Positions 53,816 to 61,905 of a stretch of 62,930 bases of DNA are shown here, piece after piece. Every line of letters begins with the position of its first letter. Within the stretch, counting starts at the first letter, position 1. The notes beneath the pieces were generated by a model, which ran no database searches, had not been told where the DNA came from, and was given only the letters and a program-made list of their open reading frames with translations. The DNA is from Verrucomicrobiia bacterium (GTDB taxonomy: Bacteria > Verrucomicrobiota > Verrucomicrobiae > Limisphaerales > JAKPVM01): assembly GCA_026417275.1 (NCBI GenBank), contig JAOADO010000003.1:1-62930 (forward strand), in the 5' to 3' direction. The position numbers were made by a program, and so were the translations under genes.

Positions 53816-55252
53816 TCAGGACTTTTTTAATTTTTCTGTGATTTCATTTATTACATGCCATGCATATTCCACATGGCGACGTTCTGTGTAAGTTTGTCCG
53901 ACGCACAATCGCAATACAAATCGTTCGTTCAATTTAGTGTGCGACAGGAATATTTTGCCGCTGTTATTGATTTCGTTCAGCAGTCTTTCATTGAACTTAT
54001 CGTCGCTATTGTGGCGGAAACAGACAAGGTTGAGATTTTGCGGTGCGGCGAGGTGAAAATCTTTGCTCTGCTGAATCCATGCCGTAAACTCGCGTGCGAG
54101 CGACACGTGTTTGCGAATTATGCTCTGCAAACCTTCCACACCGTAACTTCGAATAACAAACCAGAGTTTGAGCGAGCGGAAGCGGCGTCCGAGTTGAATC
54201 TGCCAGTCGCGGTAATCGATTACGCCTCCAGCGGCGCTTGTCGGATTTTTTAAATACTCCGGTGTTATGGTTAGCGCCTTTATCAGCCACTGTTTGTCTG
54301 CAACATAAAAACAATCGCAATCAAAATTTGTGAACATCCATTTATGCGGATTAAAACAAAAACTGTCTGCCAGTTCGACGCCATCCAGCATTTGTCTGAA
54401 CTCCGGACATATAGCCGCTGTTCCACCCATTGCGGCGTCGATGTGAAGCCAGAGGTTGTACTTTCTGCAAATTCTGCCGATTTCTCGAATCGGGTCAAAC
54501 GCGCATGAACTCGTTGTTCCAAGCGTCGCGACAACCAAAAACGGAGTTAACCCGGCGGTAATATCTTTCTGAATCTGTTCTTCGAGCAAATCCGGTTTCA
54601 TCGCAAACTTATCATCCACGCCGATTAATCGCAGGTTTTTGCTCCCGATGCCGCTGATTCGGATTCCTTTTTCTATGGACGAATGAGCCTGTGTTGAAGT
54701 GTAGGCGACCAGTTTTTGATTGCATCCATGTAGATTGGTTTCACAACCAGTAACTCGTTCCCTTGCGGCAACAATTGCCACAAGCGCGGCAGTGGACGCA
54801 GTGTCCTGAATTACTCCTCCGCCTTGTGTGGACGATTTGAACCGCTCCGGCAAACCGAGCATGTCCGCCAGCCAGTCAAGGACGTGCGTTTCAAGCTCTG
54901 TGCAAGCCGGACTCGTTGCCCACATCATTCCTTGAACTCCGAGACCGGCACACACAAGTTCACCAAGAATGGACGGCGGTGAATTGTTCGCCGGGAAATA
55001 TCCGAAAAATTTTGGCGACTGCCAGTGCATGATTCCTGGCAGAATAATTTCATCGAGGTCTTTTAAGACAGAATCGAAACACTCGCCTTTTTGCGGCGCT
55101 TGCGACGGAAGTTTCTCCCGTATCTCGCCGGGTTTTACCCCCGGTTTAACTGGAAACTCTTCCACGCGCCTCAAATAATTTTTCACCCAGCGGATTACTT
55201 CCTGTCCGTATCGCTCAAATTCATCAGCAGTCATGTGAAAATCTTTTTCCAT
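53816..55252 (-). CDS. PLP-dependent group II decarboxylase (aromatic amino acid type)
   Basis: The 478-residue protein has the PLP lysine Lys304 in FNPHKWMFTNF, Asp272 in HIDAAMGG and His190 in STQAHSSIEK, all as in aromatic-L-amino-acid decarboxylases. The N-terminal swap region and length match the family. It would produce an amine such as tryptamine, tyramine or phenylethylamine. It may instead be an aldehyde synthase, as related plant and insect enzymes show; the active-site loop does not decide this by eye. Cytoplasmic. Confidence 0.92.
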   Translation of the reverse strand: MEKDFHMTADEFERYGQEVIRWVKNYLRRVEEFPVKPGVKPGEIREKLPSQAPQKGECFDSVLKDLDEIILPGIMHWQSPKFFGYFPANNSPPSILGELVCAGLGVQGMMWATSPACTELETHVLDWLADMLGLPERFKSSTQGGGVIQDTASTAALVAIVAARERVTGCETNLHGCNQKLVAYTSTQAHSSIEKGIRISGIGSKNLRLIGVDDKFAMKPDLLEEQIQKDITAGLTPFLVVATLGTTSSCAFDPIREIGRICRKYNLWLHIDAAMGGTAAICPEFRQMLDGVELADSFCFNPHKWMFTNFDCDCFYVADKQWLIKALTITPEYLKNPTSAAGGVIDYRDWQIQLGRRFRSLKLWFVIRSYGVEGLQSIIRKHVSLAREFTAWIQQSKDFHLAAPQNLNLVCFRHNSDDKFNERLLNEINNSGKIFLSHTKLNERFVLRLCVGQTYTERRHVEYAWHVINEITEKLKKS

Positions 55253-55283
55253 ATTTGAACCCTCTTAATTTATAAAACTGACT

Positions 55284-55418
55284 TTATTGTTTTGTTTCGG
55301 CAACTGTTTCTTCGAATTGATTTTTAACAGGCGAAGCAGTAAAACCCGCAATTTCCACGGTTACGTTTTTTGCCAGCGTTGCTGGCGCCCTCCTTAGACT
55401 CTTTCTCATTGTTTTCAT
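55284..55418 (-). CDS. Possible 44-residue small protein
   Basis: ATG at 55418 to TAA at 55284 reads through 44 codons, 31 bases upstream of the decarboxylase start. An AAAGAG lies just before the ATG. The product is basic at the N-terminus (MRKSLRRAPATL) and acidic at the C-terminus, resembling no family known to me. The frame contains a 6-bp hairpin (GCCAGC/GCTGGC, 55372-55386). It could be a real small gene or chance. Confidence 0.3.
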   Translation of the reverse strand: MKTMRKSLRRAPATLAKNVTVEIAGFTASPVKNQFEETVAETKQ

Positions 55419-55567
55419 AACTCTTTCTAACCCGCGCACATCGCGAGGTGTTATTTAAACCACTAAACCTTAATACGCATTAATTCAAACGATAATTTAC
55501 AAAAATCGCATCAACTTCTCACCGTGAGAATGAATGGGAATTCTGCACGATTTACATTCAGTTAGTT

Positions 55568-56827
55568 ATGAAAACATTAATGGAAGATAAGGATGGGAAC
55601 ACGCTGGAAAATCGCCAGCAGAAAACAAAAGAAACAAAGAATTGTGGAAATGGTTTTGCGGGGTCCTCTGGCTCCAGCCAGGACATCGAGTCTACAGCGC
55701 TGCAGGGACGGGATTGTCGGGGTGCAGGGGGCAATCTCTCCGTTGCCAGCCACTCGCCCGCCGGTGCGTCTTCTTCAGCCAATGGGAGTGGGAAAAGGGG
55801 GGCAGACTCAACGCAACCTGCCTTGAGCCGCGAACCCATGGTAAACCAGCAGACCAAAACCCTCAGGTTCAGGATGACAACTCAACCTATGTTAAACTCT
55901 CCAATGCTGTGGGACTTGATTCGCATGAATCAATACCTGCGCGATTGCAGAGACAGCGGCACGCTCAAAAACCACGCAATGTGCGTTGCACTGCTCAACA
56001 GCCTTGCCACAATGGCTTACAGAAACAGAAATGGGACATTCAATGCTTCGTTGAGCGAACTTTCTGAGGGCTCTGGATTATCCGTAAACTCTGTTCAGCG
56101 CGCATTGAAGGAGCTGGAAAAGACGGGGGTTGTTCGCGTGGTGAGCAATTACAGACGGCGAAAGCCGAATCTTTACGTGCTTATGAAGGTGGAAAATATT
56201 TCATGCGAAGATGTGGCGGAGAGTCCCCCCGTCCCCAATTGTGAACAACCTGTGAATAACTCCGGCAACAATGGTGCGGCGGGGCAAAGACTATATCCTG
56301 CGGGGCATAACACATATGCATCGCAGGGCATAGACAATATCGCCACAGGGGATTCACTATGCCCTGATGGGTCAACTAATAAGAAAAGAGAGATAAGAGC
56401 TTTTTTAAGTAATTTAGAAGAGCGTGTTAAGAGATTGGAAAATAAAAAAAGTTCATTTCCCCCTTCTCCAGAGGGAGGAACATCTAAGGCTCATGCGCCA
56501 AACACTCAATCTGCAGGAGGCAGCTCTGGATTAAGCAAGGATAAACAGGGTGGAGAATCGGGCTCCAGCCCGGCCAAGAACGGTTCTTCTGACGCAAATA
56601 CAGCTACCGACAAATGCGATAAGCGAACGTTGATGGTTATTGCTTCGCAGTTGAAGGAAAGGATAAAGGAGTTTGAGTATAGCATGGACAGATTGAAGCG
56701 CGACTACGGATTTGCCAGCGACGAGGACATGGAAAAATACAATGAGTATCGGAAAAAGAAGAGAGCGGTAATCGAACGGCTCAACCAGATATACGACCAG
56801 GCAGGTTTGCCAGAGCTGAAAAGGTGA
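55568..56827 (+). CDS. Winged-helix DNA-binding protein with palindrome-bearing linkers
   Basis: The 419-residue frame has three parts. Residues 1-90 are Gly/Ser-rich and encoded by visibly GC-rich DNA; the true start could be ATG 55838 (MVNQQTKTL). Residues 105-210 form a helix-turn-helix domain (LSELSEGSGLSVNSVQRAL then EKTGVVRVVSNYRRRKPNLY), similar to replication initiator or plasmid-type winged helices. After another Gly/Ser linker, the C-terminal 75 residues form charged helices. GC-rich 6-2-6 palindromes sit in both linkers (55668-55681, 56559-56572). DNA binding is likely; the function is unknown. Confidence 0.7.
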   Translation: MKTLMEDKDGNTLENRQQKTKETKNCGNGFAGSSGSSQDIESTALQGRDCRGAGGNLSVASHSPAGASSSANGSGKRGADSTQPALSREPMVNQQTKTLRFRMTTQPMLNSPMLWDLIRMNQYLRDCRDSGTLKNHAMCVALLNSLATMAYRNRNGTFNASLSELSEGSGLSVNSVQRALKELEKTGVVRVVSNYRRRKPNLYVLMKVENISCEDVAESPPVPNCEQPVNNSGNNGAAGQRLYPAGHNTYASQGIDNIATGDSLCPDGSTNKKREIRAFLSNLEERVKRLENKKSSFPPSPEGGTSKAHAPNTQSAGGSSGLSKDKQGGESGSSPAKNGSSDANTATDKCDKRTLMVIASQLKERIKEFEYSMDRLKRDYGFASDEDMEKYNEYRKKKRAVIERLNQIYDQAGLPELKR

Positions 56828-56884
56828 CGTAGTTGTCTGTTGAACAAGAAATGTTGAACGCGTTCATCCCGGACAATCTGGAGT

Positions 56885-56921
56885 GCTCTGTCTCGGTCCC
56901 AACTCGGGACCGAGACAGAGC
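56885..56921. repeat. Perfect 16-bp hairpin
   Basis: GCTCTGTCTCGGTCCC (56885-56900) and GGGACCGAGACAGAGC (56906-56921) are exact inverted arms around AACTC. There is no T tail, so a simple terminator is unlikely; a REP-like or mobile palindromic element is more plausible. Confidence 0.85.
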
Positions 56922-57289
56922 TTCATAAACATAGCAATACGTCATTACCAGCGCCGTTTGCCAAGAGGTGTAAACTCGAATTTTGCATTTCTATTTGACT
57001 CCAGCAATCCTGGAATAAAACAGGTAATCACCGCAAAAAATATAAAGAGAAAACATGTTTGATAGAAACGAATATCGAACCGGCATCGGTTCTTAAAGAC
57101 ATGAAGGTATCCATTAAGTAACGTTTTGTAGTGCAAAAAATCCTGGAGGTATGAATGGTGCTGATGGTTAAAAAGTATTATTAACCAGAAAAATGACGGT
57201 TTGTTGGGGTGATATGATGCAAAGTGCTGTTGCGCCTGTTCGCGCAGTCTTGCCACCGCACTCCAAATGAGAGTCCAATGTTTTTGTAA

Positions 57290-57309
57290 AGCCGAGATTG
57301 CGGACTTGC
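57290..57309 (+). repeat. Copy of a 20-base dispersed sequence
   Basis: This segment matches the reverse complement of 49960-49979 at 18 of 20 positions. Both copies are in non-coding DNA with raised GC content. Confidence 0.45.
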
Positions 57310-57570
57310 GGGAGCAATACATGTGTCCGAGTGAAAGAGGATTGGCTTGTAAGAGCGTGTCACATCACGGGGCACATATATTTTTTCTCCCGTTTTTTAT
57401 CTTTTTAACATCTGTATAAAAAAGTAAATTTCTCGGACTTTCCGATTGTCAGGGTTGTCAGAAAATTAAAAACTTCATTGTCACTTTTCCAAAATATGAC
57501 ATATTTATCCTAAAACAGAGAGCGTTGCTGGTTAGACAAATAAAATCACAAGCATTACTTTAATCTTAAC

Positions 57571-58389
57571 ATGAACGAGAAATTCGAGAGACTAAAAGAA
57601 TTAATCAAAAGCGTTGGTTCGTGCATAGTTGCGTATTCTGGCGGTGTTGATTCGGTTTTCCTTTCGGTGGTTGCGCATAACGTGCTGGGAGACAGGATGC
57701 TTGCGGTGATTGACGACACGCCAAGTCTTCCGCGGCGCGAGTTGCAGGAGGCGCTGGACATTGCGCAGAGGTTTGGCTTTCCGCTCCGTGTCATAAAGAC
57801 CAACGAATTTGCAAACATCAACTATGTTTCCAACCCGGTAGACCGCTGTTATTTTTGCAAGCACGAGTTGTTCGATGAGATGGTAAAGATTGCGCGCGCA
57901 GAGGGGTATAACGTTATTCTTTATGGTGAAAACGCAAGCGACGTCGGCGATTTTCGTCCAGGGACAAAAGCCGCAGAAGAACATAGAGCGCGCGCTCCAA
58001 TGAAAGAGGTGGGGTTAACAAAGGAGGAGATTCGCGCGCTTTCGAGGCAGATGAATTTGCCAACAGCGGAGAAACCGCAGATGGCGTGTCTGAGTTCGCG
58101 CGTGCCATATGGAGAAGAGGTGAATCCGCAGAAGTTAAAGATGATTGAAGAGGCTGAATATGTTTTGCGCGACCTCGGGTTTCGCGAGGTTCGCGTACGG
58201 CATCATGAATTGAAACATGGCTGTCTGGCAAGAATTGAGATCGGGCATGCAGAGATAATGAACCTTTTTAAAGACGGCGTTAACAGCAAAATCTCGGATG
58301 CCATGAGGCGGATTGGTTATAATTATGTAACCGTTGATGTTCTTGGTTATCGACGGGGAAGCGTAAATGAAGCGATCGGGATAAAATGA
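57571..58389 (+). CDS. larE: LarE-type ATP-dependent sacrificial sulfur transferase
   Basis: The 272-residue protein has the PP-loop ATPase motif YSGGVDS (22-28) and RCYFCKHEL. The sacrificial Cys173 lies in MACLSSRVPYGEEV, the position of Cys176 in the Lactobacillus plantarum enzyme. LarE donates sulfur to build the nickel-pincer cofactor of lactate racemase-like enzymes. LarA, LarB and LarC genes are not adjacent. The stop overlaps the next gene start by four bases (ATGA), so the three genes here are coupled. Confidence 0.92.
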   Translation: MNEKFERLKELIKSVGSCIVAYSGGVDSVFLSVVAHNVLGDRMLAVIDDTPSLPRRELQEALDIAQRFGFPLRVIKTNEFANINYVSNPVDRCYFCKHELFDEMVKIARAEGYNVILYGENASDVGDFRPGTKAAEEHRARAPMKEVGLTKEEIRALSRQMNLPTAEKPQMACLSSRVPYGEEVNPQKLKMIEEAEYVLRDLGFREVRVRHHELKHGCLARIEIGHAEIMNLFKDGVNSKISDAMRRIGYNYVTVDVLGYRRGSVNEAIGIK

Positions 58390-58637
58390 AAAAATTGTCC
58401 CCGGTAATGGTAAAAATTGTGCGGTGGACAGGTTGGTTTCTCTTTATTCTGATTGGTCTGTTCTTGTTCACCGGATACGGAATCACAGGCAGATATGGAT
58501 TAAGCGCCGTGTTAAGCGAGAACGAAGCGCTGACTTTGCATCGTCTTTTTCATCTGCCGTTGATTGTCCTGTGGTTAGCGCATTCGCTTTGCGCAATTTA
58601 TCTTGCCATGATAAGATGGGGCTGGATAAAGCCGTGA
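58386..58637 (+). CDS. Small two-helix membrane protein with conserved-looking histidines
   Basis: The 83-residue protein has two transmembrane helices (about 10-30 and 55-77). The second helix region reads LHRLFHLPLIVLWLAHSLC, with three His spaced as in small membrane cytochrome b proteins, so heme binding is possible but unproven. It overlaps larE by four bases and the radical SAM gene by 4 to 22 bases, depending on that gene's start. No named family is recognised with certainty. Confidence 0.8.
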   Translation: MKKLSPVMVKIVRWTGWFLFILIGLFLFTGYGITGRYGLSAVLSENEALTLHRLFHLPLIVLWLAHSLCAIYLAMIRWGWIKP

Positions 58638-59956
58638 AAAGAAACAAAACGCCAGATGTACAATATACAGGAAAATGTTCTGATACATTGTTGAAGCGGG
58701 AGGTTTCGCGTCGTTCGGCGTTAAAATTTTGTTCTCTCGGGATAGGCGGCGCGCTTGCTGGCGGTTCTTTCTGGTCAATTCTAAAGAAATTAGCCGGCGA
58801 GGAGGCGCCGGCAGATGTTTTTAAAGGGGATGCGCCAGATGCAAAGACGCTTGAGCGGTGGCGGAAACGCGGATGGCTCGTGGAGGCACGGCATTATCTT
58901 AAATTAGGCAGAAACGTTCAGTGCAAGGTTTGCCCCAACAACTGCATTCTGGAGCCTGGCGACCGCAGTCATTGCAGGAATAAAATCAATGTTGATGGAA
59001 CGCTTTACACGATGGCGTATGGCAATCCATGCGCTTTCCATGTTGACCCTGTGGAGAAAAAACCGTTGTTTCATTTTTTACCGGGCACATCCACATTTTC
59101 AATTGCCACCTCAGGCTGTGTTTTCCGCTGTTTGAACTGCCAGAATTGGGAGATTAGCCAGAGCAAGCCAGAAGAGACAAAAGACCCGAGCGGCGCGGAG
59201 ATCCGTCTGCGTCCGCCATTGTCACGGACAATTTCAGCGTCGGATGTGCGGCGGGTGAGTATGTTTGCTGAAGACGTTGCGGCTATTGCAAAGGCACTGA
59301 ATTGCCCGTCGGTTTCCTACACGTATTCGGAACCAACCGCGTTTTATGAATACACGTATGACTGTTGTAAAAAAGTTCGGGAAATTGGACTTAAGAATAT
59401 TCTTGTAACCTGCGGTTCAATTGAGGAGCGTTCTTTTCGCGACCTTGCTCAATACGTGGACGCCGCACACGTGGACCTGAAAGGATTCGATGAGGAGATT
59501 TATCAAAAATTAAATTCTGGCAAATTGAGTGCAATATTGAAGACCCTTAAAGTTTACCACGAACTCGGCATCTGGTTCGAAATTATCAATTTGATTGTTC
59601 CAACTTATACGGACAAACCTGAGACTATAAAACGAATGTGCGGCTGGATTGTTGAAAATCTTGGAGCCGATAGGCCAATCCATTTTTCGCGTTTTCATCC
59701 GCAACATAAACTCGCACATCTGCCGCCGACGCCGGTTGACATGTTGCTGAAGGCACGTGAAATCGCGCGCTCGCAGGGGCTAAAGTATGTTTACGTGGGA
59801 AACGTAAGAGAACTGGATGATGCGGAAACGACTCATTGTCCGAACTGCAAAAAGGCGGTCATTGAGCGCGATATTTTTTCTATCAGCAGTTTTGACCTCG
59901 TGGACGGCAAATGTAAATACTGCAAGACCCCGATTCCTGGGGTGTGGAGAATATAG
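58616..59956 (+). CDS. AmmeMemoRadiSam-type radical SAM enzyme with Tat-like leader
   Basis: The first ATG in frame past the membrane gene is at 58616; GTG 58634 (GTGA overlap) is an alternative. The roughly 446-residue protein starts with SRRSALKFCSLGIGGALAGG, a Tat-like leader. A Cys set CKVCPNNC follows, then the radical SAM motif CVFRCLNC (Cys168, 172, 175), the PflA-type body, and a C-terminal zinc-ribbon-like set (CPNCKK and CKYCKT). This is the AmmeMemoRadiSam radical SAM layout; neither Memo nor AMMECR1 partners lie nearby. Upstream in-frame sequence from 58424 was rejected as antisense-like overlap. Confidence 0.88.
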   Translation: MGLDKAVKRNKTPDVQYTGKCSDTLLKREVSRRSALKFCSLGIGGALAGGSFWSILKKLAGEEAPADVFKGDAPDAKTLERWRKRGWLVEARHYLKLGRNVQCKVCPNNCILEPGDRSHCRNKINVDGTLYTMAYGNPCAFHVDPVEKKPLFHFLPGTSTFSIATSGCVFRCLNCQNWEISQSKPEETKDPSGAEIRLRPPLSRTISASDVRRVSMFAEDVAAIAKALNCPSVSYTYSEPTAFYEYTYDCCKKVREIGLKNILVTCGSIEERSFRDLAQYVDAAHVDLKGFDEEIYQKLNSGKLSAILKTLKVYHELGIWFEIINLIVPTYTDKPETIKRMCGWIVENLGADRPIHFSRFHPQHKLAHLPPTPVDMLLKAREIARSQGLKYVYVGNVRELDDAETTHCPNCKKAVIERDIFSISSFDLVDGKCKYCKTPIPGVWRI

Positions 59957-60066
59957 GACAAAAATTTTCTAAAAACGCACCGGAAAAATTAGTTTCGTCA
60001 CTTTAAAAATCGAAATGACAACCACTCCATAATTTGACATAAGGGTGAATAATTGTAAGGTTAATC

Positions 60067-61098
60067 ATGAGTGTGAATGGTGGGGTTAAGTGTTGCTCGG
60101 GGTGGACAAGCGACCAGAATGCAAATTCCAGGGATTTCCTTGCTACGGCGCCTGCGTGCGATTTTGCTGAAAGAAAAATATGGGATAATCTTGGTGGTGG
60201 CTGGCAATGTCTATATGGATGTTTTTGCCAGCGTGGGCTCAGCGTTGAGTGGCATGACTTCACCTGCAAAGAACCGTTACAGTGGTCACGGAGTTTTCAT
60301 CCATGCAGTATAGAACTTTGTTTTAATGTTTCAGGGCATGCTCGTTTAATCTGCGGCAAAGATACAGTTGTTGTTGAAGAAAAAAGTGTGGCGCTTTACG
60401 CCACCGGGAATCAAAAACTTTCAGCACTGCGGTTTTGCGGGGAAAGACATAGATTTTTAACTGTTGAATTTTCTTTATGTTTTTTGCGGAAAAGTTTAAG
60501 CGAATATGAAAACATATTACATCCTCTTGTAAGAGCGGTTTTGCGAGGTGGAGGGAGGATTGCGAAAATTTCGCCTGTTATCGGGTTGTCGCCTTCTAAG
60601 CAAAGAGAAGTTGATTGTTTTTTAAATCCACCTGTTTCTGGCGCCGCAACTGCTATTTGGTATCGCGGAAAGGTGCTCGAGTTGATGGCTCAATTTTTCT
60701 TTTCGCCGCAGAATTTTCTTTCTGGCAAAGAATTGCGGGAGAAAGAGGTTTCGCAGATGCGAATCGAACGGGTAATTGAAATACTGAATCAACGATTAAT
60801 AGACCCGCCGTCTCTGAGAGAATTGGGACGATTGGTGGGTTGTAGTCCGTATCATCTGAGCAGAATTTTCTCGAAAAAAATGGGGATAACAATCTCGCAA
60901 TACCTGCGTCAGATTCGGATAGAGCGCGCTGCTGAATTGCTTAAATCTGGAAAATTCAACGTTACCGAAGCCGCGCTCGAAGTCGGTTATAATAGCATCA
61001 GTCATTTTAGCCAGGCTTTCAGGGAGGTTATGGGGTGTTGTCCTGGTTTATATCCATTAAAAATGCCTATAATCGAAGGCGATGAAATTGATTCTTAG
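60067..61098 (+). CDS. AraC-family regulator with cysteine-rich N-terminal domain
   Basis: The 343-residue protein ends in a standard AraC pair of helix-turn-helices (SLRELGRLVGCSPYHLSRIF and NVTEAALEVGYNSISHFSQAF). The N-terminal 160 residues carry 12 Cys, including a CLYGCFC group and paired Cys at 9-10, suggesting a metal- or redox-responsive sensor. The middle region resembles the cupin-like sensor of AraC proteins only loosely. Targets are unknown; the downstream gene is a pseudopilin in the same direction. Confidence 0.88.
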   Translation: MSVNGGVKCCSGWTSDQNANSRDFLATAPACDFAERKIWDNLGGGWQCLYGCFCQRGLSVEWHDFTCKEPLQWSRSFHPCSIELCFNVSGHARLICGKDTVVVEEKSVALYATGNQKLSALRFCGERHRFLTVEFSLCFLRKSLSEYENILHPLVRAVLRGGGRIAKISPVIGLSPSKQREVDCFLNPPVSGAATAIWYRGKVLELMAQFFFSPQNFLSGKELREKEVSQMRIERVIEILNQRLIDPPSLRELGRLVGCSPYHLSRIFSKKMGITISQYLRQIRIERAAELLKSGKFNVTEAALEVGYNSISHFSQAFREVMGCCPGLYPLKMPIIEGDEIDS

Positions 61099-61180
61099 AT
61101 TTTCTGATTCAGCAAACTGCCGACAATAAATCGCAATCAGTCGAAAGCATTCGTAGAAGATATTGTGTACCTTCATCGAC

Positions 61181-61900
61181 ATGAAAACGAATATGAGGTT
61201 TGCAGTTGAATATGACAGGAACACGGCATTTACACTAATCGAGGTGCTTGTCGTTATCGGAATAATCGGCATTATTGCAGGGATGCTTCTTCCAGCGCTT
61301 TCGCGTGCAAAGGAAACATCCAGACGAACAGGATGTCTGTCAAATCTGCGCCAGGTTTATTTAGCTGTGGCGGCATTTGCCGAGGATAACGACGACCGTT
61401 TGCCGTTCAAATATGAGGTCAAAAAAAGTTCATTAAAACAGGAAGACGTTACTAATGGGAAAAGATTGCAAACACTTTCAGATGGCATTCACACTGTGCT
61501 TGCCCCTTATCTTGGTTCGACATCGAATATTGCCGCCGCCACGCCGTTAAAAGTGTTCAAGTGTCCTTCAGATAAAGGCAGTTATGATAACACAACCTCT
61601 GTGTTTGAACGGAAGGGAACAAGTTATCAGGTCGAAGGAGTTGACTTAAAAAAAGAGTCCACAGACCCTCAACGAAATCGTTTTTCTTTCTCTTCAAAAA
61701 GGAAAATAGCATGGGATGTGTTCAAGCCATGGGATAGTGATGACATTAAAAAAGTTCAACAGCAGGTCGCAAAAGGCGAACTGGGCGCTGTTAAATGGCA
61801 TGCTTACTCGTTCAACATGGTTTTCGGAGACGGTCGCGTTGTTTCAATTCGCAGTAAAGCGCAGGAGAAAGCCGAACAAGGAGAAAATTCGGAGGATTAA
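61181..61900 (+). CDS. Pseudopilin-like protein with H-X9-DG signature
   Basis: ATG 61181 is chosen over GTG 61163. The 239-residue product has a prepilin leader, cleavage likely before [14 protein letters not shown], then a hydrophobic helix and [15 protein letters not shown]. The C-terminus has [15 protein letters not shown]: His, nine residues, Asp-Gly, the H-X9-DG signature of prepilin-processing-associated proteins. Such proteins are numerous in Planctomycetes and Verrucomicrobiota; their role is not defined. The gene is six bases upstream of the PepSY gene. Confidence 0.92.
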   Translation: MKTNMRFAVEYDRNTAFTLIEVLVVIGIIGIIAGMLLPALSRAKETSRRTGCLSNLRQVYLAVAAFAEDNDDRLPFKYEVKKSSLKQEDVTNGKRLQTLSDGIHTVLAPYLGSTSNIAAATPLKVFKCPSDKGSYDNTTSVFERKGTSYQVEGVDLKKESTDPQRNRFSFSSKRKIAWDVFKPWDSDDIKKVQQQVAKGELGAVKWHAYSFNMVFGDGRVVSIRSKAQEKAEQGENSED

Positions 61901-61905
61901 TCGGT

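Larger units (their letters stand above)
56828..57570. other. 743-base gap with hairpin and repeat-like segment
   Basis: No credible gene was found. It contains the 16-bp perfect hairpin described separately, a segment near 57230-57330 that resembles dispersed intergenic repeats, and an AT-rich tail with a TTGTCAG direct repeat at about 57456-57471. The minus-strand frames here encode improbable compositions. The larE promoter must lie toward the right end. Confidence 0.5.

Noticed and set aside
55593..56067. Alternative plus-strand frames overlapping the winged-helix gene
   Set aside because: Open only because the DNA is GC-rich; no domain, and the helix-turn-helix frame is clearly coding.
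56945..57322. 125-codon minus-strand frame
   Set aside because: Aromatic- and His-rich composition, no domain, overlaps repeat-like DNA; considered chance.
58424..58615. 64-codon extension of the radical SAM gene
   Set aside because: It overlaps the small membrane protein gene out of frame and has no family similarity; starts at 58616 or 58634 fit better.
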